Positions 1 to 12,134 of a stretch of 64,000 bases of DNA are shown piece after piece. This stretch comes from Rachycentron canadum (taxonomy: Eukaryota > Chordata > Actinopteri > Carangiformes > Rachycentridae), in NCBI GenBank assembly GCA_038496675.1, contig CM076650.1, positions 11,633,435 through 11,697,434 of the forward strand. The letters run 5' to 3'. Position numbers and translations under genes: made by a program. The notes under the pieces were generated by a model that saw only the letters and a list, made by a program, of their open reading frames with translations, did not search any database and had not been told where the DNA came from. How positions within the stretch are numbered: position 1 is the stretch's first letter; each line of letters starts with the position of its first letter.

Positions 1-1110
1 TATTAATTATTATTCTCAGTAGTGTTCAAATCAAGATAAGCTGTCTCCCTCATTTGGTCTGCTTGCTTGCTTGTCATATTTTGTTGGCTGTTGTTTATTT
101 GGTTCTCTGCGTTGATTGTACTTTTATTGATGTTGTACAACACTGCTCAGCTGTTGGTTGATTTCAAATGTTCTTGAACGTTTTTGAACGTTTCTGGTTA
201 TTTTTCATGATATTGTTCAAATGTGTAATTTTCTTAGATTTGTGGCGTTTACGGCCCACGCTGGTAGATTAAAAACACGCACATTGTATTGCATAATTTG
301 ATGAATCAACATCCAATCATCAAGTAACTGTGTCAGTTGTGAAAACTAAAAGCTCACTCTTTTAGAAACCCTTGTTTCATATTAGTCTCTCATGATAGTT
401 TGAGCTTTTTTCAATGATGACACATAAAAATTGATCTGTGCATCATGATTTATGGAGCAGCAACTGATAATTTATTGGTTAATTAGTTACAGCATTTTTA
501 TGTGAGGGCCCTGATTTAATTATGTCTCTACATTGTAGAGCTGCATGGAGATTAAAATTCCCCCAATAGAGTCATCACATACTGGTCTACTGCTGTATCT
601 GAGTCATCAGCTCAGATTCTTGTTACTGTACTCATGTTGTGCTTCCTGTGTGCCTGTGCGTACCTCTGTCACCCTCTAAAAATGCCTCTCTAATAAGTGG
701 CGGAGAAATGTAATTTGATTTGAGTTAAATTATAATTTGATTGTGAATGCAATTTGGATCCACGCTATCAATCAATATTCACATGCACGCACACTATTAT
801 TATAATAATACGGTATAATACAGCTGTAGTAGAGCGGTATTGTGTTAGTTACAGCAGCAGCTCTCCCCAATTTATATTCCCTTGTAATATGTGTATATGT
901 ATATATATGTTATGGTCATATGTTTTTCTGCTGTAAAGTTAGTTGCTCGTAAGTTGCGATACACAACTAAACATTTTTGTCCTTTCCTGTGCATGTTTTT
1001 CAAGATTTCTGCCCTTGTATGGGAACCATCTGAGCTCACTCGAAAATGAGTAGTTACCTGGGTGTAAATTTGATGAAAAATCTCAGTAAGCACACAGCAT
1101 GCTTCAGATG
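1..1110. other. Intergenic, nothing recognised
   Basis: AT-rich sequence with only short chance frames and no repeat family that I can name. Confidence 0.6.
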
Positions 1111-1260
1111 TAGGGCTGAACAATATGCAACAACAACAACAACAAAAATATATATAATTGTGATATAAGTCAAGATTTCAGTTGACTTGATAATTTTTGA
1201 ATTTATTTTTCAATGATGATGTGATTTTTGTGATCTGGATCTAAGATTTGTAGGCCGTGA
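1111..1260 (+). repeat. Possible fragment of a TAGGGCTGAACAAT-type repeat
   Basis: It starts tagggctgaacaatatgcaa, runs through a CAA microsatellite (1129-1146) and continues with gattttgtga-like words, resembling the left end of fish DNA transposons of the GGGCTG class. No opposite terminus is visible. The call rests on a short match. Confidence 0.35.
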
Positions 1261-2924
1261 CATCTCTGTCAGGTGAACACATTTTACCTTTATCAAAAAA
1301 AATTGCAGCTCTTGTGATTGGGATTTTGCGTATTGTCATGTTGATAACATGTTATTGAATATATTCTATTTTGAGTGAGATTTAAATAATTTTCTCTTGC
1401 CATCAATATGAGTTCAGTTTTTTTTTAAATCTGAATAACAAAGCATCAAGTCAAAAGTACTGCACGTAGAGCAGAGGCCAATACGAAACTATTTTTAAGG
1501 GAGTCACAAATAGTATAGTTGCATAGTCATTTAAATAGTTATTTTGATCAGATTATTTATTTATTATTGAAAGTATTTTCTAAAATACTGACTTTATTTT
1601 TGTTAGGGGGCTGAAGCTCAAGAGACTCAAACCTATGACTCAGTAGTCCCCTGAGTCACAGGGCATTGGGGCCAAAATATGCAGGCCATGACACCATCTG
1701 TTTATTTCATCATTAGTGGTAACAATGACATCAGAAGGTCAATGGTCGCCTGACTAAAGATGAAGGACTTATAAACACAGAGTATATACAGCATATTACT
1801 CCAGATTTCATAAATAGAAGAAGGCATCACATTTTCAGCAAACACTGCTCATAATACCTAACCATATTATCGTGCTACCTCTTCCCCGCCTTTGTACCTT
1901 ATTCAATTATTCACTCTCTGCTAGTATCTCTTGTATTATTGAAAACTTGCCCTGCTGCCCAGTTGTGCAACAGATATGCTAATTATAACCTGCCACCATG
2001 CCACTGTGAGATGATGATCATCAATGTGCACACAAAGTGTGTGTGTGGGGGGGGGGGCAACAGATCAGTTCTTAGTAGTGGACAGTTCTGGGTCTCCAAA
2101 GCCTGTGTCTGCCCGAATTAACTGAATCTTCAATCATTTTCCCCCTAGTTTTGTAATTTAATTTTATTGAAATAAAAGCAATTTAATTTATGCAGCGAAG
2201 CACAACAAATTGTGAGTTTAATGAAATACTGGCGCATAGTATTTCACATTTCGTGTTTTATTTATCTCTGTTACTTGATATTCAGCTCTGGCCTTAGCCA
2301 TGAATTTTCATTTCAGATTATCATTTACACGTCCATGCTTAAATACGCACTGCTGGCTTTTTATACATACCTGGAAAGTTGCAGAAATAATCACATACTT
2401 TAAATTCTTTTGATTACAGCAGTGATTTCTGCATTACATAATAAATGGCTGTTTTCATTACGTATGAACTCAGTCTGTAAACCTGTCTAGGTGGTGATGC
2501 TGGGTATAATCCTGTGTAGCATTGATTTTTTTTTTTTTTTTTTTCTTTTCTTTTCGACAGAGGGTGCAACCAACAGAAGATGTTTCCAGACTTTACAAAG
2601 TGCAACAGGAAGCAAAGCCTCCTTGAATGCTAAAAAGGATTGGTAGAACACAAAGAACAAATGCAGTTTCTCATGCAGCACAGGTAAAGCGTGACAGTTT
2701 TTCAGTTTCATCTGAGAAGGCATCCAACCAATTTATCTGGATGAGTTAGCATGATTTAACATATGACAGAAGACATGATAGAAACCTTGCAACCTCACTG
2801 TATGCTAATGGAAAGGAAAATGCTGTACTTAAAAATCCAGGAAGCTGCAGTGAGCATGAGGAAAGCAATCATTATAAGTTGAGTTCTGTAATGGCAGTCC
2901 ACTGGACAGCTTGCCAACATTGTT
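1261..2924. other. Intergenic
   Basis: It holds a G11 run at 2047-2057 and a T run at 2527-2544. The piece from about 2560 may be the eroded 5' part of the hAT relic that follows, but no motif could be read. No exon seen. Confidence 0.6.
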
Positions 2925-3381
2925 TCACTTCTGGGTGTCACTTGTCATTGCATAGACCAGACCTCTTTAGCAAAGTGGTTTGACACACTGGCTTACAGAT
3001 GCATGAAAGGCTCCCACACATTTGATGTAGACCAGGACAATACCACATAGCAGCTTTAAACCTCCTGAAAACTTTCTTTCAATTTATAAACAGGTGGAGA
3101 GGTACTCCATCATTGATGATACTTCAGGAGATGAAAGTCCCTTAGAGGTGGAGTATCGAGAAGTCTATGCTATTTTAGATGGCGACACCAGCCTTGAGTA
3201 TCAACTCCCACAGCATCATAAGTGAGCATCTCACCCCCTGCATCTTATTTCGAAAGCTAACACCACTGCTGCAGAATTGAAACATACTGACATAAGGCCC
3301 ATGCTCTGCTTTGGCTACATGACATGCATTGTGAAAGAAAACCAAATCCACCACAGCTTTTGCAGTTCCTGGAATCAGTGA
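2925..3381 (+). mobile_element. hAT-family transposase relic
   Basis: Two blocks in one orientation look like a decayed hAT (ZBED/Charlie-type) transposase. Block one, 2925-3029 (35 codons), contains SLLGVTCHCIDQTSLAKW and ends RCMKGSHTFDV, matching the family pattern of a GVTxHWID segment followed by KGxHTFDV. Block two, 3094-3381, contains DDTSGDES, then LEVEYREVYAIL and EYQLPQHHK, then a TGA (3223-3225), then ASHPLHLIS. In the family this region normally reads like LPxHxxCAxHxLNL, so the TGA stands where a Cys is expected. About 64 bp between the blocks do not translate well. The element may begin nearer 2560, but earlier sequence is too eroded to call. It is not functional. Family assignment is from remembered motifs. 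Confidence 0.75.
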
Positions 3382-5164
3382 CCATTGTTGGAACGCTTTG
3401 TAACTGACTGTCAAGATGGACGTTTTGTGTATCCAGAAGGAGCAAGGACAAAACGCAACCCGTAATAAATACTCATTATTAGAGATGAGGTTTGAAGACT
3501 AGTGATTTTTTTCCATCGTTGCCTAATATTCAATTATTCTACATATTTACTGTATATATTATTGTATATATTGTTATGTAGTGTAAGTACTTTGGTTTAA
3601 TAAGTGTATAAGTCAATCTACCTACATTCTGTCTATCTGTGATAGATGAACATCAGAGCATTTCCAACAGGAAATATTGGACTGCATTTGGCCTCATGCA
3701 CAAGACTAGAGACCACTGACGCTGACTGCCCCCCACCCCCCACCCACCCTTACTCCTTCCTTAGATTACTATCTTTCTCCTATATATCCTTGTACTTCAA
3801 ACTGTAAGTTATTGCCATTTGTTGCACATTGTACATGTATTCTCCTCATACATGTACTATTTTTAAAATTTTTTCACATTTATATTGTAGATATTTTCTG
3901 TTCATATTTAAGTTACCTCACTCACAGTACTTACTTTTGGTTTCTCTTTCTTGGTATTTTTTTCTTCACACTATGTTCACAATGTTATGCACCAAAGTAA
4001 ATTCCTCTTATGTGAAAACCTATTTGGCGTTATGCTTGAGTCTGAGCAGCATTTCCAAACAGGAAATCTCTACATATGTGCTTCCTGCTGCCAGATCTGC
4101 ACAAGCTGTAGGAGAGGTTGAAGTCGGCTCGCAAAGTGTGCAGAAACATGGGGGCAACATTGTGGAGATAAGGTGCTAACAGCTGCTTCTAAATTTCTGC
4201 AAATTATCAGGACATCTTGGAAAATAGCAGAAAGCATTTAAGAAAATGGTGACATTCGGACGGTGATTTTGTCAAAGGGGCTTTCATTAAACTGTCACTG
4301 ACTACGGAAGTACTGATCCAATACATAAGGTGCAGGGCAAGGGCAGATACCTCAGACCTCATTAAATGGAGACGGTATCAGCCATGAGGTGACCAATCCA
4401 TATTAATGGCAATTTATTTTTCAATGTCATTATAAAAGTTTGGCTAGCAGTTACATTTATTTAACTGACTCAATTTTTGCAATGCTTGGCCTCACATTTC
4501 CTTAAATAAATCACCAATGGTGTCCATGTAGTGAGCTATACAGAGTTTATTTTTGGCAAAAAGCACCGGTACTGGAAGGCAGAATCCCTGCCGGTGGAGA
4601 AGAAGCTGGATTGCTGCATTCTGATCACTGACCTCTGTAGGATTCTTTGGTTTGTTTCATCTTGTTTACAATAAGCAGAAAATCTGTTTTTGCCAGATGC
4701 GAAAAGTCGTCTGTGACTGAAATAAGCAGATTTTCTTCAGACATTATGGAAAAAAAATATCCTTCCCCTGTAATGATGGCACAGAACTGGGTGGCATTTC
4801 TTTTAGAAAAGAAACTTTTCTCAGGTTGTTTGATCTAGTTTGGGGCTCTTAATGGCTTCTTAGCACTTTATGAACAGCCTTATACCCTTGCATATCAGAT
4901 CAAGAAATTCCCTCGGTGTGCAATAAAACAAATGATTTATTGCTTTTTTGAAACATTTCTGGAAATGTTTTTTGAGGATATGTTTATTCTGCTCAGTAAC
5001 TTTCTGCCATCTCCTGACTGTGGGATGAATTTGCAATGTACTTTGGTTCTATTCTTGTAATTTTAACATGACTCATCAGCCCCTGCTCAGTCAGGCTACA
5101 TCCATTCACCTGTTTCCTAAACCCCTCCTGCTAATCAGGGCGGCAAAGTGCTGGAGTATAGACC
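3382..5164. other. Intergenic, nothing recognised
   Basis: The hydrophobic frame at 3829-4179 comes from T-rich sequence and has no family resemblance. A C-rich patch (ccccccaccccccaccca) lies at 3729-3747. Confidence 0.55.
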
Positions 5165-5224
5165 AGCACACATTGGGCTGGAGGTGGTGTACACTCTGGA
5201 AAGGTCTCCAGTGTATCATAGCAA
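5165..5224 (-). repeat. Scrap of the same SINE family
   Basis: The words cacacattgggctggaggtg and gtgtacactctggaaaggtc, then tccagtgtatcatagc, align with the family core in reverse orientation (acattgggc...gaggcggggtacaccctgg...cagtctatcacagg). Only about 60 bp are recognisable. Confidence 0.45.
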
Positions 5225-5247
5225 AAAACGCAATGATTAGTAAAGAC

Positions 5248-5530
5248 TAGGGGTGTAGTGATTTATCAACTTAATCGATGTATCAATTTATATTCCTGCG
5301 ATCCACCCACATCGATAGGCGCTCGGCAAATTGTCCTTCATGGGAGACGTATATGGATCTAAAATAGTTTAAATAATAGGTTGGTATTGATACTAAGAGT
5401 TTGCACATTGTATTTAAGCACAACAAATCTTGCATGGATGTATTTTTAGCACTTATTTTTAATAGTAAAGAAATGTTAAACATTATTCCGATTCACTCTC
5501 CCTGTGCGCAATGTCATCAGCATGAACCAG
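5248..5530 (+). mobile_element. Truncated fish hAT-like repeat
   Basis: The sequence taggggtgtagtgatttatc, followed by aatcgatgtatcaattta and then gatccacccacatcgatagg with ctcggcaaattgtccttc, follows the left-end pattern of fish elements that open with AGGGGTGTAACGATT and alternate atcgat words. No matching right-hand terminal repeat was found, so it appears truncated. The right limit is approximate. Confidence 0.45.
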
Positions 5531-5559
5531 AGACAAAATAAAGCAGAGCGAGAGAGTTT

Positions 5560-5595
5560 CAAGCTGCATTTGAGGTCTGCCTCAAATGCAGCTTG
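5560..5595. repeat. Perfect 16-bp inverted repeat with 4-nt loop
   Basis: CAAGCTGCATTTGAGG (5560-5575), loop TCTG, CCTCAAATGCAGCTTG (5580-5595) are perfect complements. One further A-T pair (5559/5596) extends the stem to 17 bp. It lies just past the truncated hAT-like repeat. The precise arms suggest a recent or selected structure, or the end of an unrecognised element. Confidence 0.85.
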
Positions 5596-5596
5596 A

Positions 5597-8310
5597 TCCT
5601 CATTTGGACTCAAATGCAGGAGATGGTAAATTAAATGAATCAATAATTCATTCATGAATTAATTATTTATTTATCCTTATAACAAAAACTTCTAGGAATC
5701 CTCACCTGCACTGTCCAGTATCGAGGTATTTATTTCACACTGGTTCCTACGTGGTAAAAACCTGCCGTCAGAGCTTTCATGGCAGTAATGTCTGCAGACA
5801 GAGGAAACTTTAAAGAAAAATTATTTATTGTTCTGGAGCCTACCTGCACTCATAAGCGTTTCCTCGCTTCTTTTTTTTCCCTCAACATATGAACACACAT
5901 ACACAGGCTTATTCAGAGCCAGCATGACAGCTTGGTCCTGTGATGCAGAAAGTGATAAGCTCATCTCCAAGTCTCTGTGGTACTGGGAAAAGAGAGAGCG
6001 AATGAAAGAAGGAAATGAGACCAGTGGAGCCAGCAAAAATGAGGTGGGAGGGGTAAGACAGGGGAAAGAGAGATAAAATGAGAAAACGGTAAAGAGAGCG
6101 CATCACATTTGGGCTTGCAGACCTGAGCCCAAACGAGGGGACGATGTGGATGAGTAAATGATCCTCATTTGGACTCCAGCATGTAATCACAGAGTAGCCA
6201 TTTGCAGAGAAATACAATTCCAAGTCTGCCATTTGGAATAAGAAAAGAGAAACATTTGGCGTATAATGAAAGACTCGTAATCCAGGAGCTAACTGCCGAT
6301 GTGTCAGCAGAAATATATGTATGATCATAAATAATCTTTAGCTAATGCTTCACCAAACAGTTTCAACCTCCCTTCCCCCTTTAGTCCCCATAGCTCTGCA
6401 CCACTGACCAATTTCCTAGACCATCGATTCATGGTCAATTCCAGCCAGGGAGAGAGAGGCAACTCTTCTTCCTTATGGATTCTCATGTCACAACGATGAC
6501 TGACTGCAAATAACCACTCGCCAATCATGTCCCACTTTCTGAGTGGCCTTTCCCACTCACACTTAGCGTGTTAACGCAGTAACGTGTTTTATGGCAGGCA
6601 CGCAGACGAGCTTTATTTGGCCCAAAAAATTTGAACTGTGTTTTGGGTGAATTGTGATGGTGACTGTTTGGATAACACTGGAGCTGGCTATCAGTCATCA
6701 ACGCAGCACATGAAAGATGGCTATGAGTGTGTGAGTGTGTGTGTTTACGTGGGTGGGTGCTCTTGGACAACAGTTTCTTTTCAGTGGAACATGTTTCGTC
6801 CTGTTGCCAGTGAATACACGACTTCAGAACAGACACCTGCGACCATCTGAATAAACAATGCATACACACATACACCCGCATTTAGAAAAGAAAAAATGTG
6901 TGCACCTCAACCATTCTTCAGACCATACATATACACAGTTTTCTAAAGCCAGTCACAGGTGAATAAACAAAGATAATAGTAAATAAAAAGACAGAGACAT
7001 AAATATAAAAGTTTTTCAGTTCTATCTATCCTGTGACTTTTTTGCAGTTTACAAAGCAATTTGCAAAATGCCTATTAAAGGTGCATTTTCAGCCTAAATT
7101 TGCTTTTGATTGTCTAATTTTTATCTTTTTTTTATTGGATGCATCGTTTTATTTTCCACAATGTTTCTGTCATCACAGCCTTTGTTGTATGATAATGGAA
7201 AGTCTGTTTTGGAAATGACACACTAATGTTTTACTTCTGATGATGGTTTATAGACATGGTGATTATTTAACATGGTCATGCATAATGAGGGCTGCTAATC
7301 TGGGATTATTGGAGAACTTTAAAGACAAGCAAAATCACAATTCAAACAGAAACATTGGCACACAAATGTTATTAAGGGTGTGCCTACATCCATTTATGGC
7401 TAACTGGGAGTGGAGATGAAGCTGGTATGTGTGCGCTCAAAGGTTGAGTTATCAATGTACAAAATTTTTTACTCATTTGGACCCTGGTTTACTTGTTTTT
7501 ATTTTTTTTTATAGACCTATGAACTGTAGTGCTTTCAACAAAACCTGCTCGACACACACAATATCTTACTGACTGAGCTTTGTTTAGTCCGACACACACC
7601 ATTCAGTCCACATACATCCTGTATCACCAGTTTCACCGTTTCTATTCTCCCACAAGGCAAACTCAACCTGTCACTGCATTCATTTTGTCTTTTCCTTACC
7701 GGGTTCACTCTCATCTCTCAAATGACTCAATCCCCTTCTTCTGTTTCACCTCACACAAACTGTCTCTCACCCCGCTATAGTTCCCTCAAAACAAATTTGA
7801 CTCCTTAATAGTACAAGTTTTTTGATTAAGTTGTTTAAACAGATTGCTATGCGTGTCAATATTTTCTTTTCATAATGTTGTGTTGAAATTACTTTTTCAG
7901 TTACTTATACAAATTCTGCCTTTAGTTTGACCAGGACAAACTCAGGATTTATCTGGAACGTACATCTTGACAGTAGCATGATCGAGTGTAAGGAGTCATT
8001 TGCTCTTTAACCTGTGCAGATGATTTAGGAGGGCTGGTCACACTCTGATTTCATTAAATACGCTTCACCTATTCCCTTGCTTCATTAATGAATGAGAGAG
8101 GTGGGTTAAAGATAGCACTATGCTAATAGGTTACGTGTGAGACAGGGAAAGATCGAGGTAGACACACAGAAAGAGGAAGAGAGAGAGAGAGAGAGACAGA
8201 GGGGTAGAGGGGCAATCTAGCCTGGATTCAGAAGTCATTAAGGTCAGTTAAGATGAGGTCTCATGTTGCCACTGTGGCACCTGGCTCATCAGTATAGAGC
8301 TGTGGACACC

Positions 8311-8313
<3 letters not shown>
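5597..8313. other. Intergenic
   Basis: Apart from the GA run near 8177, no feature can be supported. Frames at 5909-6328 and 6525-6881 (minus) resemble no protein known to me. Confidence 0.55.
8177..8197. repeat. (GA)n simple repeat
   Basis: A GA run within a purine-rich stretch from 8168 to 8210. Confidence 0.9.

Positions 8314-8396
<83 letters not shown>
8314..8396. repeat. (GT)n microsatellite
   Basis: About 41 uninterrupted GT units. All three His-Thr open frames across it are artefacts of the repeat. Confidence 0.98.
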
Positions 8397-8397
<1 letters not shown>

Positions 8398-8690
8398 ACG
8401 CAAAAGACTTTGTGATGTGGTGTTGCATATGCTGTATGAATGCACGTGGTGTATAAAGGAAGTCCATAGGATGCCATAATTTCTGAACATATAATGATGT
8501 GAACCTTATGTCATGTGCAAGGAGCTGCTAGTTCTAGTTTGTGTTTTTCTTTCCCTCCTGTTCCAGATTTTTTCTTGAACAATATCTACAATGCTACTTA
8601 AAATTAAACGCCATGCTTGATCATGTAATGTAAAGTTTTGTCTACCCACCATCAAACTCTTCATTTACACTGAACAAAACACAGTGCTAT

Positions 8691-9520
8691 ATAGTGGTGC
8701 AAGATTAAGAAAATTTGATTTAATTTAGATTTTTGGGCTCAGGAGTCAAATTCTAAATCTATTCTTGATTTGAAAAATGTTTCGCGATTTGTTTACTTAC
8801 TTGTGTTGAGCAAATGCAGCCGCATTGGAAACATCTAATCAGAGGAATGTGCTTTCATCTCCAGGAACAATGTGGAAGCAGCACAGGCTGTCGAAGTGTA
8901 CCAGGCTGACTTTGTCATATTTCCCTGTCAATGCAGCACAAATAAAGACAGTAGAGTGATGAAAGATAGCCGAAAGGATGTTTTCTGCCTTTTCATCTTC
9001 AGTTCAACAATTTAATTTATTGTGCAGCTACTGGCGACTTTTAAGATGGAACGTTTTCCTGCATGTTACTCAAAGCATGATTGACATTGGAAAATTTGTC
9101 AATGCACCTTAAGTGTCAATAGGACAACTTTGACCATTTCATCTGTTTAAGCTCTTTTGCTGACGTACACTTAAGTGATGATCGCATTCTTAAGCAATTA
9201 AAAAATGTATTGAAAACTGCAGATACCACGGGTCTGAACAAGCTCCTTCCTCCTTTTCCTTTATATTGTTCACATGCATGCTCACACTGTATTTCCTTTT
9301 TGCTCACACTGTAACAGGGGAGTATCTTGGCAGAAACCAAACCACAAACCACAACAACATTCATAGGATTGATGAGCTAAACTCATGTCAGGAAAAACAA
9401 AGCCAGCACTGCTGCAAGACTAAAAAATATCAATCCATTTTTTTTTTTTTTTTTTATTAATACTCAATTGATTGAGATAGAATCGTGATTCTAATGTGAA
9501 TAACTACTTTGCACACCTTT
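8691..9520. mobile_element. Non-autonomous hAT-like element with imperfect terminal inverted repeats
   Basis: The left end atagtggtgcaagatta and the reverse complement of the right end, aaaggtgtgcaaagta, share ggtgcaa-type inverted repeats. Flanking 8-mers agtgctat (8683-8690) and agtgctgc (9521-9528) agree at the first six positions, as expected of an aged 8-bp hAT target duplication. Subterminal sequence is rich in GATT/AATC words, for example tagaatcgtgattctaatgt near the right end. The 830-bp interior includes a T run (9439-9457) and no readable transposase. Confidence 0.65.
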
Positions 9521-11602
9521 AGTGCTGCAGGTGCTGAATTCAACCAAAACTGAACCTGAATGAGTAACTGAACTGAACTGATTAAATTTTCCGAAAACCA
9601 CAATCTTGACATTAGCAGCAGCAACATAATTGAATTCTATTTAATTTTTTTCTGACTGCATGTGTCTTGCTGAAATGCACACTGGATGTTATAGTTACTA
9701 ATATAGTATATAGTATATAGTTCTTCTCCCCTAAAGGTATTATTGTGCCCTAGCTTGTATCTTCAACCTTTTATGAAAGAAAGAGATATTTAGTAATGCA
9801 GCTGTTTCTTACTGATGATTTTGGTCTGGAGAGTTTTGTGTTGATCCACACACTGGACAAATTCCCCCAAGGAGACCTAGATACAATATCTGGATGCAGT
9901 TCAAAATGTTTGCAATTTATACAGACCGTAGAAACAGAAAAGACATTTATCAGAAATGATACATTTACATAAAGCCAATTTGAGATGCCATGCCGTGATT
10001 TGGCCGTTGTAAGAAAACTGATGAAGTTGTTAATGTGTATTTAATCTTAACAACTTCAAGGTGAATATTTTTGGAAATAGATCATAAATGTCAATTTTTC
10101 ATGAGTATTTAATGGACAGTATTGTGGAAACTAAAGCAAAGAAATAATCAAAATCAAGACTGTAAAAATTCAAAAGGATACAAATCATTTTGGTAAAACA
10201 AGTCACTTCTAACTGTGTAGGTTAAGTCATATGTTCTATTGACCAGGATCCACTAGTTGTCTGTCTATCTCCATGGGCCTTTTCTTTAATATGTCTGTAA
10301 CCCAGGTCCTGTCCTTCAGGCGCAAACTGTAGTTCTTGTGAGCTATCGCAAGGCTGACAAACAGTCTATTTTCTCTCGGTGTGCCTCCATCTCCAGCACT
10401 TCACAGTGAATGCACACTATTCATATTAAGGTTACTTACCGCATTCAAAACAGCCCAAGTCCCAATGTTACGTGCAGATCATGCCATTCATTTATTTTCA
10501 CCCTTCCACACTATGTATCACTGACTTTCATAAATTATGAGCTGCAGCCGCAGTATAATCAGATATTAGGCTTATAATGTTACATTATGTTGACAAGTTA
10601 TTTGCACAGGTCACTTGTGTGAATATACAGGCATGTAGCGAGTTCTGATCAAAGGCTTTTGATTTCAGATAGAAATGAAAAAGTTGAACGGTATAAACTC
10701 TAAAGGACACTGTACAGTCATAGATACATTGCCACTTCTGTTGGCTCGCGAAAGCCACAGAGTGGGGCGTGTATTAAAAATGCATCAGATGGATTCACAA
10801 GCAGAGGACTGAGGGCTTTCATACTCCCGTACTCATTACTGTATCCATTTACAGTGCAGTGGAATTATTACGAAAAGCACTGCCGAAATTCATTTCGACA
10901 TTTGCATCTTAAGAGGTGACAGCGAGCAAAACATGTCGCCTCGTGTCACAACAAGCATGTGTGCGTGCACGTTTGTGTGTGCATTTGTTTATGCATGAGT
11001 CATCCCTCATTGTGTTAGAAGTGGTTTGAGATGGTGTATTTATTTATTTATTTGACTTTATCACTTTTTAATCAATGACAAATCAAAGTAACAAAAGAAG
11101 GAAAGATTAGAAGAGAGAGGAATGCTACTCTGTTTGAGCACAGTTGGCTGTGTGGCATTGAGTAGTGAGACCTGGAACTGAAGCTCTGAAACTGTTGGTT
11201 ACATCATCAATTAGTTTTGCACAAAAAAAAAAAAAAAAATCTGCAATTATTCTTATAATCAGATGATTATTTTTTAAGCAAAATTTCAGTCTCTCAAATG
11301 GGAGGATTTCCTTTGCTTAAAATCACAGTAAATCATCTTTGGGTTTTGGAAGAAACTATTCATTTCTTTGTCTACATTCATAATGGCCATTTTTTTCTAC
11401 AAATACTACGGCTGCATGAAAGTAAGTGCAATAATGATGGAAATGGTTTTGTCGCTACTACCTGAATTCAGGAAACTCATCCACACATGCACACTCACAC
11501 TGTGCCACTGCAAGATCGTTTATATGATTGTCCCGAGGAAAAGCCTGGAAAACCCTCATCCAGATATGATGTAAGATGTAGGTCAACAGAGGGAGGAGGG
11601 CA
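9521..11602. other. Intergenic, nothing recognised
   Basis: Simple (TTTA)-type sequence at 11037-11052 and an A run at 11223-11240 are the only structure seen. Confidence 0.55.
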
Positions 11603-12134
11603 TACGCTGAACTGCCATAACATTACCACATGACCACATGACCACTGACAGGTGAAGTCAGTAACACTGATGCTGGGAAACCTTGGGTCCAGCTAATCAT
11701 TTGGATGTTACTTTGACATGTACCACCTACCTAAACATTGTTGCAGACCAAGCACACCCCTTTATGGAAATGATATTCCTTATTGGCAGTGGCCTTTTTC
11801 AGCAGGATAATGTGTAGCATCGCACTGCAAAAAATGGTTCAAGAGTGGTTTGAGGTACACAACAACAAGTTCAAGGTGTTGACTTGGCCTCGATATTCCC
11901 CAGATCTCAATCCCAATCCAGCATCTATGTGATGTAGTGGAAAAACAAGACCAAATTCATGGAGGCTCCACCTTGTTAAATAATCTGTTGCTAACACCTT
12001 GGTGCCAGATACAACAGCTCACCTTCAGAAGTCTTATGGAGTCTATGCCTTGATGGGTCAGGGCTGTTCTGGCAGCAAAAGGGGTACCAACAAATATTAG
12101 GCAGGTGGTCATAATGTTACGGCTGATCGGTGTA
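11603..12134 (+). mobile_element. Internally deleted Tc1-like transposon, both ends kept
   Basis: The left end (from tacgctgaactgccataaca) and right end (to cggctgatcggtgta) are inverted copies of the terminal repeat of a common fish Tc1-like family, and both carry the TA expected of a Tc1 target site. After about 70 bp the sequence jumps to the 3' half of the transposase. On the plus strand FQQDN can be read near 11798, then QEWFEVHNNKFKVLTWPRYS and PDLNPN, the WPxxSPDLNP motif around the third catalytic position. Later pieces resemble WCQIQQLTF and LMESMP. Stops and frameshifts abolish coding. The left end holds a small tandem duplication (accacatg twice). The N-terminal DNA-binding half is missing. 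Confidence 0.85.

Noticed and set aside
5595..6176. A 17-mer shared by 5595-5611 and 6160-6176 (gatcctcatttggactc)
   Set aside because: A single exact 17-mer pair is not far from chance expectation in 64 kb, and the flanks do not extend the match.
8248..8490. Three His-Thr-rich frames
   Set aside because: Translations of a (GT)n microsatellite; the same applies to frames at 43143-43559 and 50418-50804.
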